Below, in pieces: positions 1 to 11,901 of a DNA stretch of 64,000 nt (within the stretch, counting starts at the first letter, position 1; the number at the start of each line of letters is the position of its first letter). Position numbers and translations under genes: made by a program. The DNA comes from Bombus terrestris (lineage: Eukaryota > Arthropoda > Insecta > Hymenoptera > Apidae): the NCBI RefSeq assembly GCF_910591885.1, contig NC_063277.1, positions 5,270,001 to 5,334,000 on the forward strand, written 5' to 3'. The notes beneath the pieces are model-generated. The model was given only the letters and a program-made list of their open reading frames with translations, was not told the DNA's origin and searched no databases.

Positions 1-600
1 CTATTTAACGTTATACGTTATTACGGACCACTGTATAACGTTACACATTATATCGCAACACTATATAACGTTATCCGTTGTATGGTAATAGTGCATAACT
101 ATATACGTTACAACGTTATACTACTTAACGTTATACGTTATAACGTAATACTATATAACGTTATATGTTTTAACGTAATACCACATAACGTTAAACGTTA
201 TAACGTCATACTATATAACGTTACACGTTGTATGGTAATAGTATATGACGTTATACGTTATAACGTAATACTATATAACGATACACGTTATATCGTAATA
301 GTATATAACGTTATACGTTATAACGTAATACTACATAACGTTAAACGATATAACGTCATACTATATAACGTTACACGTTGCATGGTAACAGTATATGACG
401 TTATACGTTACAACGTAATACTATTTAACGATATACGTTATAACGTAATGCCATATAACATTAAACGTTATGACGTCATACTATTTAACGTTACACGTTG
501 TATAGTAGTGTTATATAACGTTATACGTTATAACGTAGTACTATGTAACGTTATATGTTTTATCGTAATACTACATAACGTTAAACGATATAACGTCATA
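1..600 (+). repeat. P-module fragment at left edge
   Basis: The first bases match the sequence starting at 7256, with the TTACGGACCACTG monomer and the following GTGCATAACTATATACG monomer in the same order. Compared with the related stretch 6837-7196, this copy carries about 240 bp more before the next 1-bp-short CCATTAATG monomer at 601. It contains one TGACGTCA monomer at 471. No gene is seen; the open frame from 82 is the repeat-derived frame and runs out at the frameshift at 601. Confidence 0.8.
471..478. other. TGACGTCA octamer within a monomer variant
   Basis: A subset of monomers reads TATGACGTCATA, a perfect 12-bp palindrome with the CREB/ATF consensus octamer TGACGTCA at its centre. 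This one is at 471-478; others include 1400-1407, 1670-1677, 9076-9083, 9721-9728 and 9991-9998. The variant is mostly confined to M2 and M3 modules and recurs there at fixed places. The match to the CRE consensus is exact. Whether any factor binds here is unknown, and the octamer may arise simply by two changes in the ACGT-rich monomer. Confidence 0.7.
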
Positions 601-2280
601 CCATTAATGTTACACGTTGTATGGTTACGGTATATGACGTTATACGTTACAACGTAATACTATTTATCGTTATACGTTACAACGTAATACTATTTATCGT
701 TATACGTTATAACGTAATACTATATAACGCTATACGTTATAACGTAATACTATATAACGTTATATGTTTTATCGTAATACTACATAACGTTAAAGGTTAT
801 AACGTCATACTACATAATGTTAAACGTTATAACGTCATACTATATAACGTTACCCGTTGTATGGTAATAGTACATAACGTTAAACGTTATAACGTAATAC
901 TACATAACGTTAAACGTTATAACGTCATACTGTATAAAGTTACACGTTGTATGGTAATAGTATATAACGTTATACGTTATAACGTAATACTATATAACGA
1001 TACACGTTATATCGTAATAGTATATAACGTTATACGTTATAACGTAATACTACATAACGTTAAACGATATAGCGTCATACTATATAACGTTACACGTTGT
1101 ATAGTAATAGTATATGACGTTTTACGTTACAACGTAATACTGTATAACGTTACACGTTGTATGGTAATAGTATATGACGTTATACGTTATAACGTAATAC
1201 TATATAACGATACACGTTATATCGTAATAGTATATAACGTTATACGTTATAACGTAATACTACATAACGTTAAACGATATAGCGTCATACTATATAACGT
1301 TACACGTTGTATGGTAATACTATATGACGTTTTACGTTACAACGTAATACTATTTAACGTTATACGTTATAACGTAATACTATATAACGTTAAACGTTAT
1401 GACGTCATACTATATAACGTTACACGTTGTATGGTAATAGTATATGACGTTATACGTTATAACGTAATACTATATAGCGATACACGTTATATCGTAATAG
1501 TATATAATGTTATACGTTATAACGTAATACTGCATAACGTTAAACGATATAACGTCATACTATATAACGTTACACGTTGTATGGTAACAGTATATGACGT
1601 TATACGTTACAGCGTAATACTATTTAACGTTATACGTTATAACGTAATACTATATAACATTAAACGTTATGACGTCATACTATATAACGTTACACGTTGT
1701 ATGGTAATAGTATATGACGTTATACGTTATAACGTAATACTATTTAACGTCATACGTTACAACGTAATACTATATAACGTTACACGTTGTATGGTAATAG
1801 TATATGACGTTATACGTTATAACGTAATACTATATAACGCTATACGTTATAACGTAATACTATATAACGTTATATGTTTTATCGTAATACTACATAACGT
1901 TAAAGGTTATAACGTCATACTACATAACGTTATACGTTATAACGTAATACTATATAACGTTACACGTTGTATGGTAATAGTATATGACGTTATACGTTAT
2001 TACGTAATACTATATAACGTTACACGTTATATCGCAATAGTATATAACGTTATACGTTATAACGTAATACTACAGAACGTTAAACGTTATAACGTAATAC
2101 TATATAACGTTACACGTTGTATGATAATAGTATATGACGTTATACGTTATAACGTAATACTATATAACGCTATACGTTATAACGTAATACTATATAACGT
2201 TATATGTTTTATCGTAATACTACATAACGTTAAAGGTTATAACGTCATACTACATAACGTTAAACGTTATAACGTCATAC
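601..2280 (+). repeat. M3-like mixed higher-order block
   Basis: This stretch opens at a 1-bp-short monomer and then carries a recognisable series of variants: TATTTATCG monomers, TATATGTTTTATCG monomers, AAAGGTTATAACGTC monomers and ATATAGCGATACACG monomers, with TGACGTCA monomers at 1400 and 1670. The part 1321-1720 resembles 24380-24740 monomer for monomer, and the opening part resembles 7500-7795. No gene is seen. Confidence 0.75.
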
Positions 2281-3960
2281 TATATAACGTTACCCGTTGT
2301 ATGGTAATAGTACATAACGTTATACATTACAACGTAATACTATTTAACGTTATACGTTATAACATAATACTATATAACGTTACACGTAGTATGGTAATAG
2401 TATATGACGTTATACGTTATAACGTAATACTATATAACGTCATACGTTACAACGTAATACTATATAACGTTACACGTTGTATGGTAATAGTATATGACGT
2501 TATACGTTATAACGTAATACTATATAACGTTACACGTGGTATGGTAATAGTATAAGACGTTATACGTTATAACGTAATACTATATAACGTCATACGTTAC
2601 AACGTAATACTATTTAACGTTATACGTTATAACATAATACTATATAACGTTACACGTAGTATGGTAATAGTATATGACGTTATACGTTATAACGTAATAC
2701 TATATAACGTCATATGTTACAACGTAATACTATATAACGTTACACGTTGTATGGTAATAGTATATGACGTTATACGTTATAACGTAATACTATATAACGT
2801 TATACGTTATAACGTAATACTATATAACGTTACACGTAGTATGGTAATAGTATATGACGTTATACGTTATAACGTAATACTATATAACGTCATACGTTAC
2901 AACGTAATACTATATAACGTTACACGTTGTATGGTAATAGTATATGACGTTATACGTTATAACGTAATACTATATAACGTTACACGTGGTATGGTAATAG
3001 TATATAACGTTATACGTTACAACGTAATACTATATAACGTTATACGTTATAACGTAATACTATATAACGTTACCCGTTGTATGGTAATAGTACATAACGT
3101 TATACATTACAACGTAATACTATTTAACGTTATACGTTATAACATAATACTATATAACGTTACACGTAGTATGGTAATAGTATATGACGTTATACGTTAT
3201 AACGTAGTACTATATAACGTCATGCGTTACAACGTAATACTATATAACGTTACACGTTGTATGGTAATAGTATATGACGTTATACGTTATAACGTAATAC
3301 TATATAACGTTACACGTGGTATGGTAATAGTATATGACGTTATACGTTATAACGTAATACTATATAACGTCATACGTTACAACGTAATACTATATAACGT
3401 TACACGTTGTATGGTAATAGTATATAACGTTATACGTTATAACGTAATACTATATAACGTCATACGTTACAACGTAATACTATATAACGTTACACGTTGT
3501 ATGGTAATAGTATATGACGTTATACGTTATAACGTAATACTATAAAACGTTACACGCTGTATGGTAATAGTATAAGACGTTATACGTTATAACGTAATAC
3601 TATATAACGTCATACGTTACAACGTAATACTATATAACGTTACACGTTGTATGGTAATAGTATATGACGTTATACGTTATAACGTAATACTATATAACGT
3701 CATACGTTACAACGTAATACTATATAACGTTACACGTTGTATGGTAATAGTATATGACGTTATACGTTATAACGTAATACTATTTAACGTTACACGTAGT
3801 ATGGTAATAGTATATGACGTTATACGTTATAACGTAATACTATATAACGTCATATGTTACAACGTAATACTATATAACGTTACACGTTGTATGGTAATAG
3901 TATATGACGTTATACGTTATAACGTAATACTATATAACGTTACACGTTTTATCGTAATAG
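2281..3960 (+). repeat. S block: simple 60/90/150-bp array
   Basis: Here only a few monomer types alternate. Type A contains TTACACGTTGTATGGTAATA, type B begins TATATGACGTTATACG, and type C carries CGTCATACGTTACAACG. They run as A-B-C (90 bp) and A-B (60 bp), often giving a 150-bp pentamer. Type A has sub-variants ending GTGGTATGG or GTAGTATGG that mark individual pentamers. In-frame stops occur in GTATAAGACG monomers near 2552 and 3570, and each has a copy elsewhere in the array. It is the most homogeneous stretch in the first 8 kb. Confidence 0.85.
2791..2820 (+). repeat. Representative consensus monomer (30 bp, two 15-bp halves)
   Basis: This monomer matches the commonest variant exactly, in a rotated register. 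In the most useful register the unit is ATAACGTTATACGTT followed by ATAACGTAATACTAT. The halves agree at 12 of 15 positions, so the 30-mer looks like a diverged dimer of a 15-mer. Each half divides again into an 8-mer and a 7-mer that differ mainly by one A. The monomer contains three ACGT tetranucleotides. It also holds two overlapping perfect palindromes, TATAACGTTATA and TACGTTATAACGTA. Confidence 0.9.
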
Positions 3961-4769
3961 TATATAACGTTACACGTTATAACGTAAATCTACATAACGA
4001 TAAACGTTATAACGACATACTATATGAAGTTGCACGTTGTATGGTAATAGTATATATCGATATACGTTACAGCGTAATACTATTTATCGTTATACGTTAT
4101 AACGTAATACTATATAACGTTACACGTTATATCGTAATAGTATATAACGTTATACGTTATAACCTAATACTACAGAACGTTAAACGTTATAACGTAATAC
4201 TATACAACGTTACACGTTGTATGGTAATAGTATATGACGATATACGTTATAACGTAAAACTCTATAACGTTACATGTTGTATGGTAATAGTATATGACGT
4301 TATACGTTATATCGTAATACTATATAACGATACACGTTATATCGTAATAGAATATAACGTTATACGTTATAACGTAATACTACATAACGTTAAACGTTAT
4401 AACGTCACACTATATAACGTTACACGTTGTATAGTAGTGTTATATAACGTTATACGTTATAACGTAATACTACATAACGTTAAACGTTATAACGTCATAC
4501 TGTATAAAGTTACACGTTGTATGGTAATAGTATATAACGTTATACGTTACAACGTAATACTATTTAACGATATACGTTATAACGTAATAATATATAACGT
4601 TATATGTTTTAAGGTAATACTACATAACGTTAAACGTTATAACGTCATACTATATAACGTTACACGTTGTATAGTAGTGTTATATAACGTTATACGTTAT
4701 AACGTAATACTATATAACGTTATATATTTTATCGTAATACTACATAACGTTAAACGATATGACGTCATA
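3961..4769 (+). repeat. M2-like block leading to a P module
   Basis: The block contains the M2 series: CATAACGATAAACG, then ATATGAAGTTGCACG, TATTTATCG, AACCTAATACTACAG and ACTCTATAACG monomers. The equivalent stretch before 26801 is shorter. Alignment offsets rise from 22,031 to 22,421 to 22,571 going leftward, which implies indels of about 390 and 150 bp, both whole numbers of monomers. The block ends with a TTATATATTTT monomer found otherwise only near 26750. Confidence 0.75.
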
Positions 4770-4778
4770 CCATTAATG
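4770..4778 (+). repeat. 1-bp-short monomer signature (CCATTAATG), representative
   Basis: The normal CTATATAACG is replaced by CCATTAATG, making the monomer 29 bp and shifting the array phase by one base. I count 17 such sites, starting at 601, 4770, 5849, 6778, 7197, 26801, 27880, 28809, 29228, 32587, 33516, 33935, 34174, 34593, 37952, 38881 and 39300. Nearly all are followed by a monomer reading TATGGTTATAG instead of TATGGTAATAG. The sites occur only in P modules, and their spacing is conserved to the base between copies. They close the repeat-derived open frame at each site. Confidence 0.92.
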
Positions 4779-7700
4779 TTACACGTTGTATGGTTATAGT
4801 ATATGACGTTATACGTTACAACGTAATACTATTTAACGTTATACGTTATTACGGACTACTATATAACGTTACACATTATATCGTAATAGTATACAACGTT
4901 ACGCGTTGTATGGTAATAGTACATAACTATATACGTTACAACGTTATACTATTTAACGTTATACGTTATAACGTAATAGTACATAACGTTAAACGTTATA
5001 ACGTAATACTACATAACGTTAAACGTTATAACGTCATACTGTATAAAGTTACACGTTGTATGGTAATAGTATATGACGTTATACGTTATTACGTAATACT
5101 ATATAACGTTACACGTTATATCGCAATAGTATATAACGTTATAAGTTATAACGAAATACTACAGAACGTTAAACGTTATAACGTAATACTATATAACGTT
5201 ACACGTTGTATGGTAATAGTAAATGACGTTATACGTTATAACGTAATGCTGTATAACGCTATACGTTATAACGTAATACTATATAAAGTTATATGTTTTA
5301 TCGTAATACTATATAACGTTAAAGGTTATAACGTCATACTATATAACGTTAAACGTTATAACGTCTGACTATATAACGTTACCCGTTGTATGGTAATTGT
5401 ATATGACGTTACACGTTATATCGTAATACTATATAACGTTACACGTTGCATAGTAGTATTATGTAACGTTATACGTTATAACGTAATACTATATAACGTT
5501 GTATGTTTTAAGGTAACACTACATAACGTTAAACGTTATAACGTCATACTATGTAACGTTACACGTTGTTTGGTAATAGTATATAACGATATACATTACA
5601 ACGTAATACTATTTAACTTTATACGTTATAACGTAATACTATATAACGTTACACGTAGTATGGTAATAGTATATGACGTTATACGTTATAACGTAATACT
5701 ATATAACGTCATACGTTACAACGTAATACTATATAACGTTACACGTTGTATCGTAATAGTAGATGACGTTATACGTTATAACGTAATACTATATAACGTT
5801 ATATGTTTTATCGTAATACTACATAACGTTAAACGATATAACGTCATACCATTAATGTTACACGTTGTATGGTTATAGTATATGACGTTATACGTTACAA
5901 CGTAATACTATTTAACGTTATACGTTATTACGGACTACTATATAACGTTACACATTATATCGTAATACTATACAACGTTACGCGTTGTATGGTAATAGTA
6001 CATAACTATATACGTTACAACGTTATACTATTTAACGTTATACGTTATAACGTAATACTATATAACGTTATATGTTTTAACGTAATACCACATAACGTTA
6101 AACGTTATAACGTCATACTATATAACGTTACACGTAGTATGGTCATAGTATATGACGTTATACGTTATAACGCAATACTATATAACGTCATACGTTACAA
6201 CGTAATACTATATAACGTTACACGTTGTATGGTAATAGTATATGACGTTATACGTTATAACGTAATACTATATAACGTTACACGTTTTATCGTAATAGTA
6301 TATAACGTTATACGTTATAACGTAAAACTACATAACGATAAACGTTATAACGTCATACTATATGAAGTTGCACGTTGTATGGTAATAGTATATAACGTTA
6401 TGCGTTACAACGTAATACTATTTAACGATATACGTTATAACGTAATACTATATAACGTTATATGTTTTAAGGTAATACTACATAACGTTAAACGTTATAA
6501 CGTCATACTGTATAAAGTTACACGTTGTATGGTAATAGTATATAACGCTATACGTTACAACGTAATACTATTTAACGATATACGTTATAACGTAATACTA
6601 TATAACGTTATATGTTTTAAGGTAATACTACATAACGTTAAACGTTATAACGTCATACTATATAACGTTACACGTTGTATAGTAGTGTTATATAACGTTA
6701 TACGTTAGAACGTAATACTATATAACGTTATATGTTTTATCGTAATACTACATAACGTTAAACGATATAACGTCATACCATTAATGTTACACGTTGTATG
6801 GTTATAGTATATGACGTTATACGTTACAACGTAATACTATTTAACGTTATACGTTATTACGGACCACTGTATAACGTTACACATTATATCGCAATACTAT
6901 ATAACGTTATCCGTTGTATGGTAATAGTGCATAACTATATACGTTACAACGTTATACTACTTAACGTTATACGTTATAACGTAATACTATATAACGTTAT
7001 ATGTTTTAACGTAATACCACATAACGTCAAACGTTATAACGTCATACTATATAACGTTACACGTTGTATGGTAATAGTATATGACGTTATACGTTATAAC
7101 GTAATACTATATAACGATACACGTTATATCGTAATAGTATATAACGTTATACGTTATAACGTAATACTACATAACGTTAAACGATATAACGTCATACCAT
7201 TAATGTTACTCGTTGTATGGTTATAGTATATGACGTTATACGTTACAACGTAATACTATTTAACGTTATACGTTATTACGGACCACTGTATAACGTTACA
7301 CATTATATCGCAATACTATATAACGTTATCCGTTGTATGGTAATAGTGCATAACTATATACGTTACAACGTTATACTACTTAACGTTATACGTTATAACG
7401 TAATACTATATAACGTTATATGTTTTAACGTAATACCACATAACGTTAAACGTTATAACGTCATACTATATAACGTTACACGTTGTATGGTTATGGTATA
7501 TGACGTTATACGTTACAACGTAATACTATTTATCGTTATACGTTACAACGTAATACTATTTATCGTTATACGTTATAACGTAATACTATATAACGCTATA
7601 CGTTATAACGTAATACTATATAACGTTATATGTTTTATCGTAATACTACATAACGTTAAAGGTTATAACGTCATACTACATAATGTTAAACGTTATAACG

Positions 7701-7816
7701 TCATACTATATAACGTTACCCGTTGTATGGTAATAGTACATAACGTTAAACGTTATAACGTAATACTACATAACGTTAAACGTTATAACGTCTGACTATA
7801 TAACGTTACCCGTTGT
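4770..7816 (+). repeat. P module, first copy (duplicate of 26801-30147)
   Basis: This block reproduces the sequence at 26801 onward with a constant offset of 22,031 bp, kept through four 1-bp-short monomers (4770, 5849, 6778, 7197) and many private variants such as CCACATAACG, GTTGTTTGG and AACTTTATACG. The offset changes to 22,331 after about 7790 because the 300-bp stretch ending at the TGATCA monomer in the other copies is missing here. Inside it, the 419-bp segment starting at 6798 is repeated from 7217. No gene is seen. Confidence 0.88.
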
Positions 7817-8896
7817 ATGGTAATTGTATATGACGTTACACGTTATATCGTAATACTATATAACGTTACACGTTGCATAGTAGTATTATGTAACGTTATA
7901 CGTTATAACGTAATACTATATAACGTTATATGTTTTAAGGTAACACTACATAACGTTAAACGTTATAACGTCATACTATGTAACGTTACACGTTGTATGG
8001 TAATAGTATATAACGATATACATTACAACGTAATACTATTTAACGTTATACGTTATAACGTAATACTATATAACGTTACACGTTGTATGGTAATAGTATA
8101 TGACGTTATACGTTATTACGTAATACTATATAACGTTACACGTTATATCGCAATAGTATATAACGTTATACGTTATAACGTAATACTATATAACGTTACA
8201 CGTGGTATGGTAATAGTATATGACGTTATACGTTATAACGTAATACTATATAACGTTATATGTTTTATCGTAATACAACATAACGTTAAAGGTTATAACG
8301 TCATACTACATAACGTTAAACGTTATAACGTCATACTATATAACGTTACCCGTTGTATGGTAATAGTACATAACGTTATACATTACAACGTAATACTATT
8401 TAACGTTATACGTTATAACATAATACTATATAACGTTACACGTAGTATGGTAATAGTATATGACGTTATACGTTATAACGTAATACTATATAACGTCATA
8501 CGTTACAACGTAATACTATATAACGTTACACGTTGTATGGTAATAGTATATGACGTTATACGTTATAACGTAATACTATATAACGTTACACGTGGTATGG
8601 TAATAGTATATGACGTTATACGTTATAACGTAATACTATATAACGTCATACGTTACAACGTAATACTATATAACGTTACACGTTGTATGGTAATAGTATA
8701 TAACGTTTTACGTTATATCGTAATAGTATATAACGTTATACGTTATAACGTAACACTACAGAACGTTAAACGTTATAACGTAATACTATATAACGGTACA
8801 CGCTGTATGGTAATAGTATAAGACGTTATACGTTATAACGTAATACTATATAACGTCATACGTTACAACGTAATACTATATAACGTTACACGTTGT
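7817..8896 (+). repeat. M1 module copy
   Basis: M1 begins with a GTATATGACGTTACACG monomer and passes through GCATAGTAGTATTATG and TTTTAAGGTAACAC monomers. It ends with CTACAGAACG and a GGTACACGCTG monomer followed by GTATAAGACG, which is an in-frame TAA. This copy is about 60 bp shorter than the one at 30148-31287. Related copies start at 14432, 17462, 20102, 20822, 22172, 30148, 35513, 40220, 44510, 48680, 51200 and 53570. Confidence 0.85.
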
Positions 8897-9681
8897 ATGG
8901 TAATAGTATATGACGTTATACGTTATTACGGACTACTATATAACGTTACACATTATATCGTAATACTATATAACGTTACCCGTTGTATGGTAATAGTACA
9001 TAACAATATACGTTACAACGTTATACTATTTAACGTTATACGTTATAACGTAATACTATATAACATTAAACGTTATGACGTCATACTATATAACGTTACA
9101 CGTTGTATGGTAATAGTATATGACGTTATACGTTATAACGTAATACTATATAACGTTACACGTTTTATCGTAATAGTATATAACGTTACACGTTATAACG
9201 TAAAACTACATAACGATAAACGTTATAACGACATACTATATGAAGTTGCACGTTGTATGGTAATAGTATATAACGATATACGTTACAACGTAATACTATT
9301 TATCGTTATACGTTATAACGTAATACTATATAACGTTACACGTTATATCGTAATAGTATATAACGTTATACGTTATAACCTAATACTACAGAACGTTAAA
9401 CGTTATAACGTAATACTATACAACGTTACACGTTGTATGGTAATAGTATATGACGATATACGTTATAACGTAATACTCTATAACGTTACACGTTGTATGG
9501 TAATAGTATATGACGTTATACGTTATAACGTAATACTATATAACGATACACGTTATATCGTAATAGTATATAACGTAATACTACATAACGTTAAACGATA
9601 TAGCGTCATACTATATAACGTTACACGTTGTATGGTAATACTATATGACGTTATACGTTACAACGTAATACTATTTAACGT
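8897..9681 (+). repeat. M2 module copy with a 15-bp internal deletion
   Basis: M2 begins at the TTACGGACTACTATATAACG monomer, then GTACATAACAATATACG, a TGACGTCA monomer (9076), CATAACGATAAACG, ATATGAAGTTGCACG, TATTTATCG and AACCTAATACTACAG monomers. Copies start at 15602, 16172, 18422, 23342, 31288, 36653, about 45690, 49850, 52370 and 54740. In this copy 15 bp are missing at about 9571-9576 relative to 19091-19120, so the 30-bp phase shifts by half a monomer from there on. Confidence 0.85.
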
Positions 9682-11901
9682 TATACGTTATAACGTAATA
9701 CTATATAACGTTAAACGTTATGACGTCATACTATATAACGTTACACGTTGTATGGTAATAGTATATGACGTTATACGTTATAACGTAATACTATATAGCG
9801 ATACACGTTATATCGTAATAGTATATAATGCTATACGTTATAACGTAATACTGCATAACGTTAAACGATATAACGTCATACTATATACCGTTACACGTTG
9901 TATGGTAACAGTATATGACGTTATACGTTACAGCGTAATACTATTTAACGTTATACGTTATAACGTAATACTATATAACATTAAACGTTATGACGTCATA
10001 CTATATAACGTTACATGTAGTATGGTAATAGTATATGACGTTATACGTTATAACGTGATACTATATAACGTTACACGTTTTATCGTAATAGTATATAACG
10101 TTACACGTTATATCGTAATGGTATATAACGTTATACGTTATAACGTAATACTATATAACGTCATACGTTACAACGTAATACTATATAACGTTACACGTTG
10201 TATGGTAATAGTATATGACGTTATACGTTACAACGTAATACTATATAACGTCATACGTTACAACGTAATACTATATAACGTTACACGTTGTATGGTAATA
10301 GTATATGACGTAATACGTTATAACGTAATACTGTATAACGCTATACGATATAACGTAATACTATATAACGTTATATGTTTTATCGTAATACTACATAACG
10401 CTAAACGTTATAACGTCATACTACATAACGTTATACGTTATAACGTAATACTATATAACGTTACACGTTGTATGGTAATAGTATATGACGTTATACGTTA
10501 TTACGTAATACTATATAACGTTACACGTTATATCGCAATAGTATATAACGTTATACGTTATAACGTAATACTACAGAACGTTAAACGTTACAACGTAATA
10601 CTATATAACGTTACACGTTGTATGGTAATAGTATATGACGTTATACGTTATAACGTAATACTATATAACGCTATACGATATAACGTAATACTATATAACG
10701 TTATATGTTTTATCGTAATACTACATAACGTTAATGGTTATAACGTCATACTACATAACGTTAAACGTTATAACGTCATACTATATAACGTTACCCGTTG
10801 TATGGTAATAGTACATAACGTTATACATTACAACGTAATACTATTTAACGTTATACGTTATAACATAATACTATATAACGTTACACGTAGTATGGTAATA
10901 GTATATGACGTTATACGTTATTACGTAATACTATATAACGTTACACGTTGTATGGTAATAGTATATGACGTTATACGTTATAACGTAATACTATATAACG
11001 TCATACGTTACAACGTAATACTATATAACGTTACACGTTGTATGGTAATAGTATATGACGTTATACGTTATAACGTAATACTATATAACGTTACACGTGG
11101 TACGGTAATAGTATATGACGTTATACGTTATAACGTAATACTATATAACGTCATACGTTACAACGTAATACTATATAACGTTACACGTTGTATGGTAATA
11201 GTATATGACGTTATACGTTATAACGTAATACTATATAACGTTACACGTGGTACGGTAATAGTATATGACGTTATACGTTATAACGTAATACTATATAACG
11301 TCATACGTTACAACGTAATACTATATAACGTTACCCGTTGTATGGTAATAGTACATAACGTTATACATTACAACGTAATACTATTTAACGTTATACGTTA
11401 TAACATAATACTATATAACGTTACACGTAGTATGGTAATAGTATATGACGTTATACGTTATAACGTAATACTATATAACGTCATACGTTACAACGTAATA
11501 CTATATAACGTTACACGTTGTATGGTAATAGTATATGACGTTATACGTTATAACGTAATACTATATAACGTTACACGTGGTACGGTAATAGTATATGACG
11601 TTATACGTTATAACGTAATACTATATAACGTCATACGTTACAACGTAATACTATATAACGTTACCCGTTGTATGGTAATAGTATATAACGTTATACATTA
11701 CAACGTAATACTATATAACGTTATACGTTATAACATAATACTATATAACGTTACACGTAGTATGGTAATAGTATATGACGTTATACGTTACAACGTAATA
11801 CTATATAACGTCATACGTTACAACGTAATACTATATAACGTTACACGTTGTATGGTAATAGTATATGACGTTACACGTTATAACGTAATACTATATAACG
11901 C
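9682..11901 (+). repeat. 2,220-bp tandem unit, copy 1
   Basis: This is the first of two direct copies of a 2,220-bp (74-monomer) unit that joins M3 and an S block. It holds TGACGTCA at 9721 and 9991, the ATATAGCGATACACG and ACCGTTACACG monomers, two AAAACGTAATACTATA-type transitions, and three 150-bp pentamers marked GTGGTACGG (11094, 11244, 11574). Roughly ten substitutions separate it from copy 2, including GTATATGACGTAATACG at about 10311 against TTATACG in copy 2. Confidence 0.85.

Noticed and set aside
4770..4800. Programmed frameshifting at the 1-bp-short monomers
   Set aside because: There is no slippery heptamer or stable downstream structure distinct from other monomers, and the sites are explained as one deletion that was amplified with its module.
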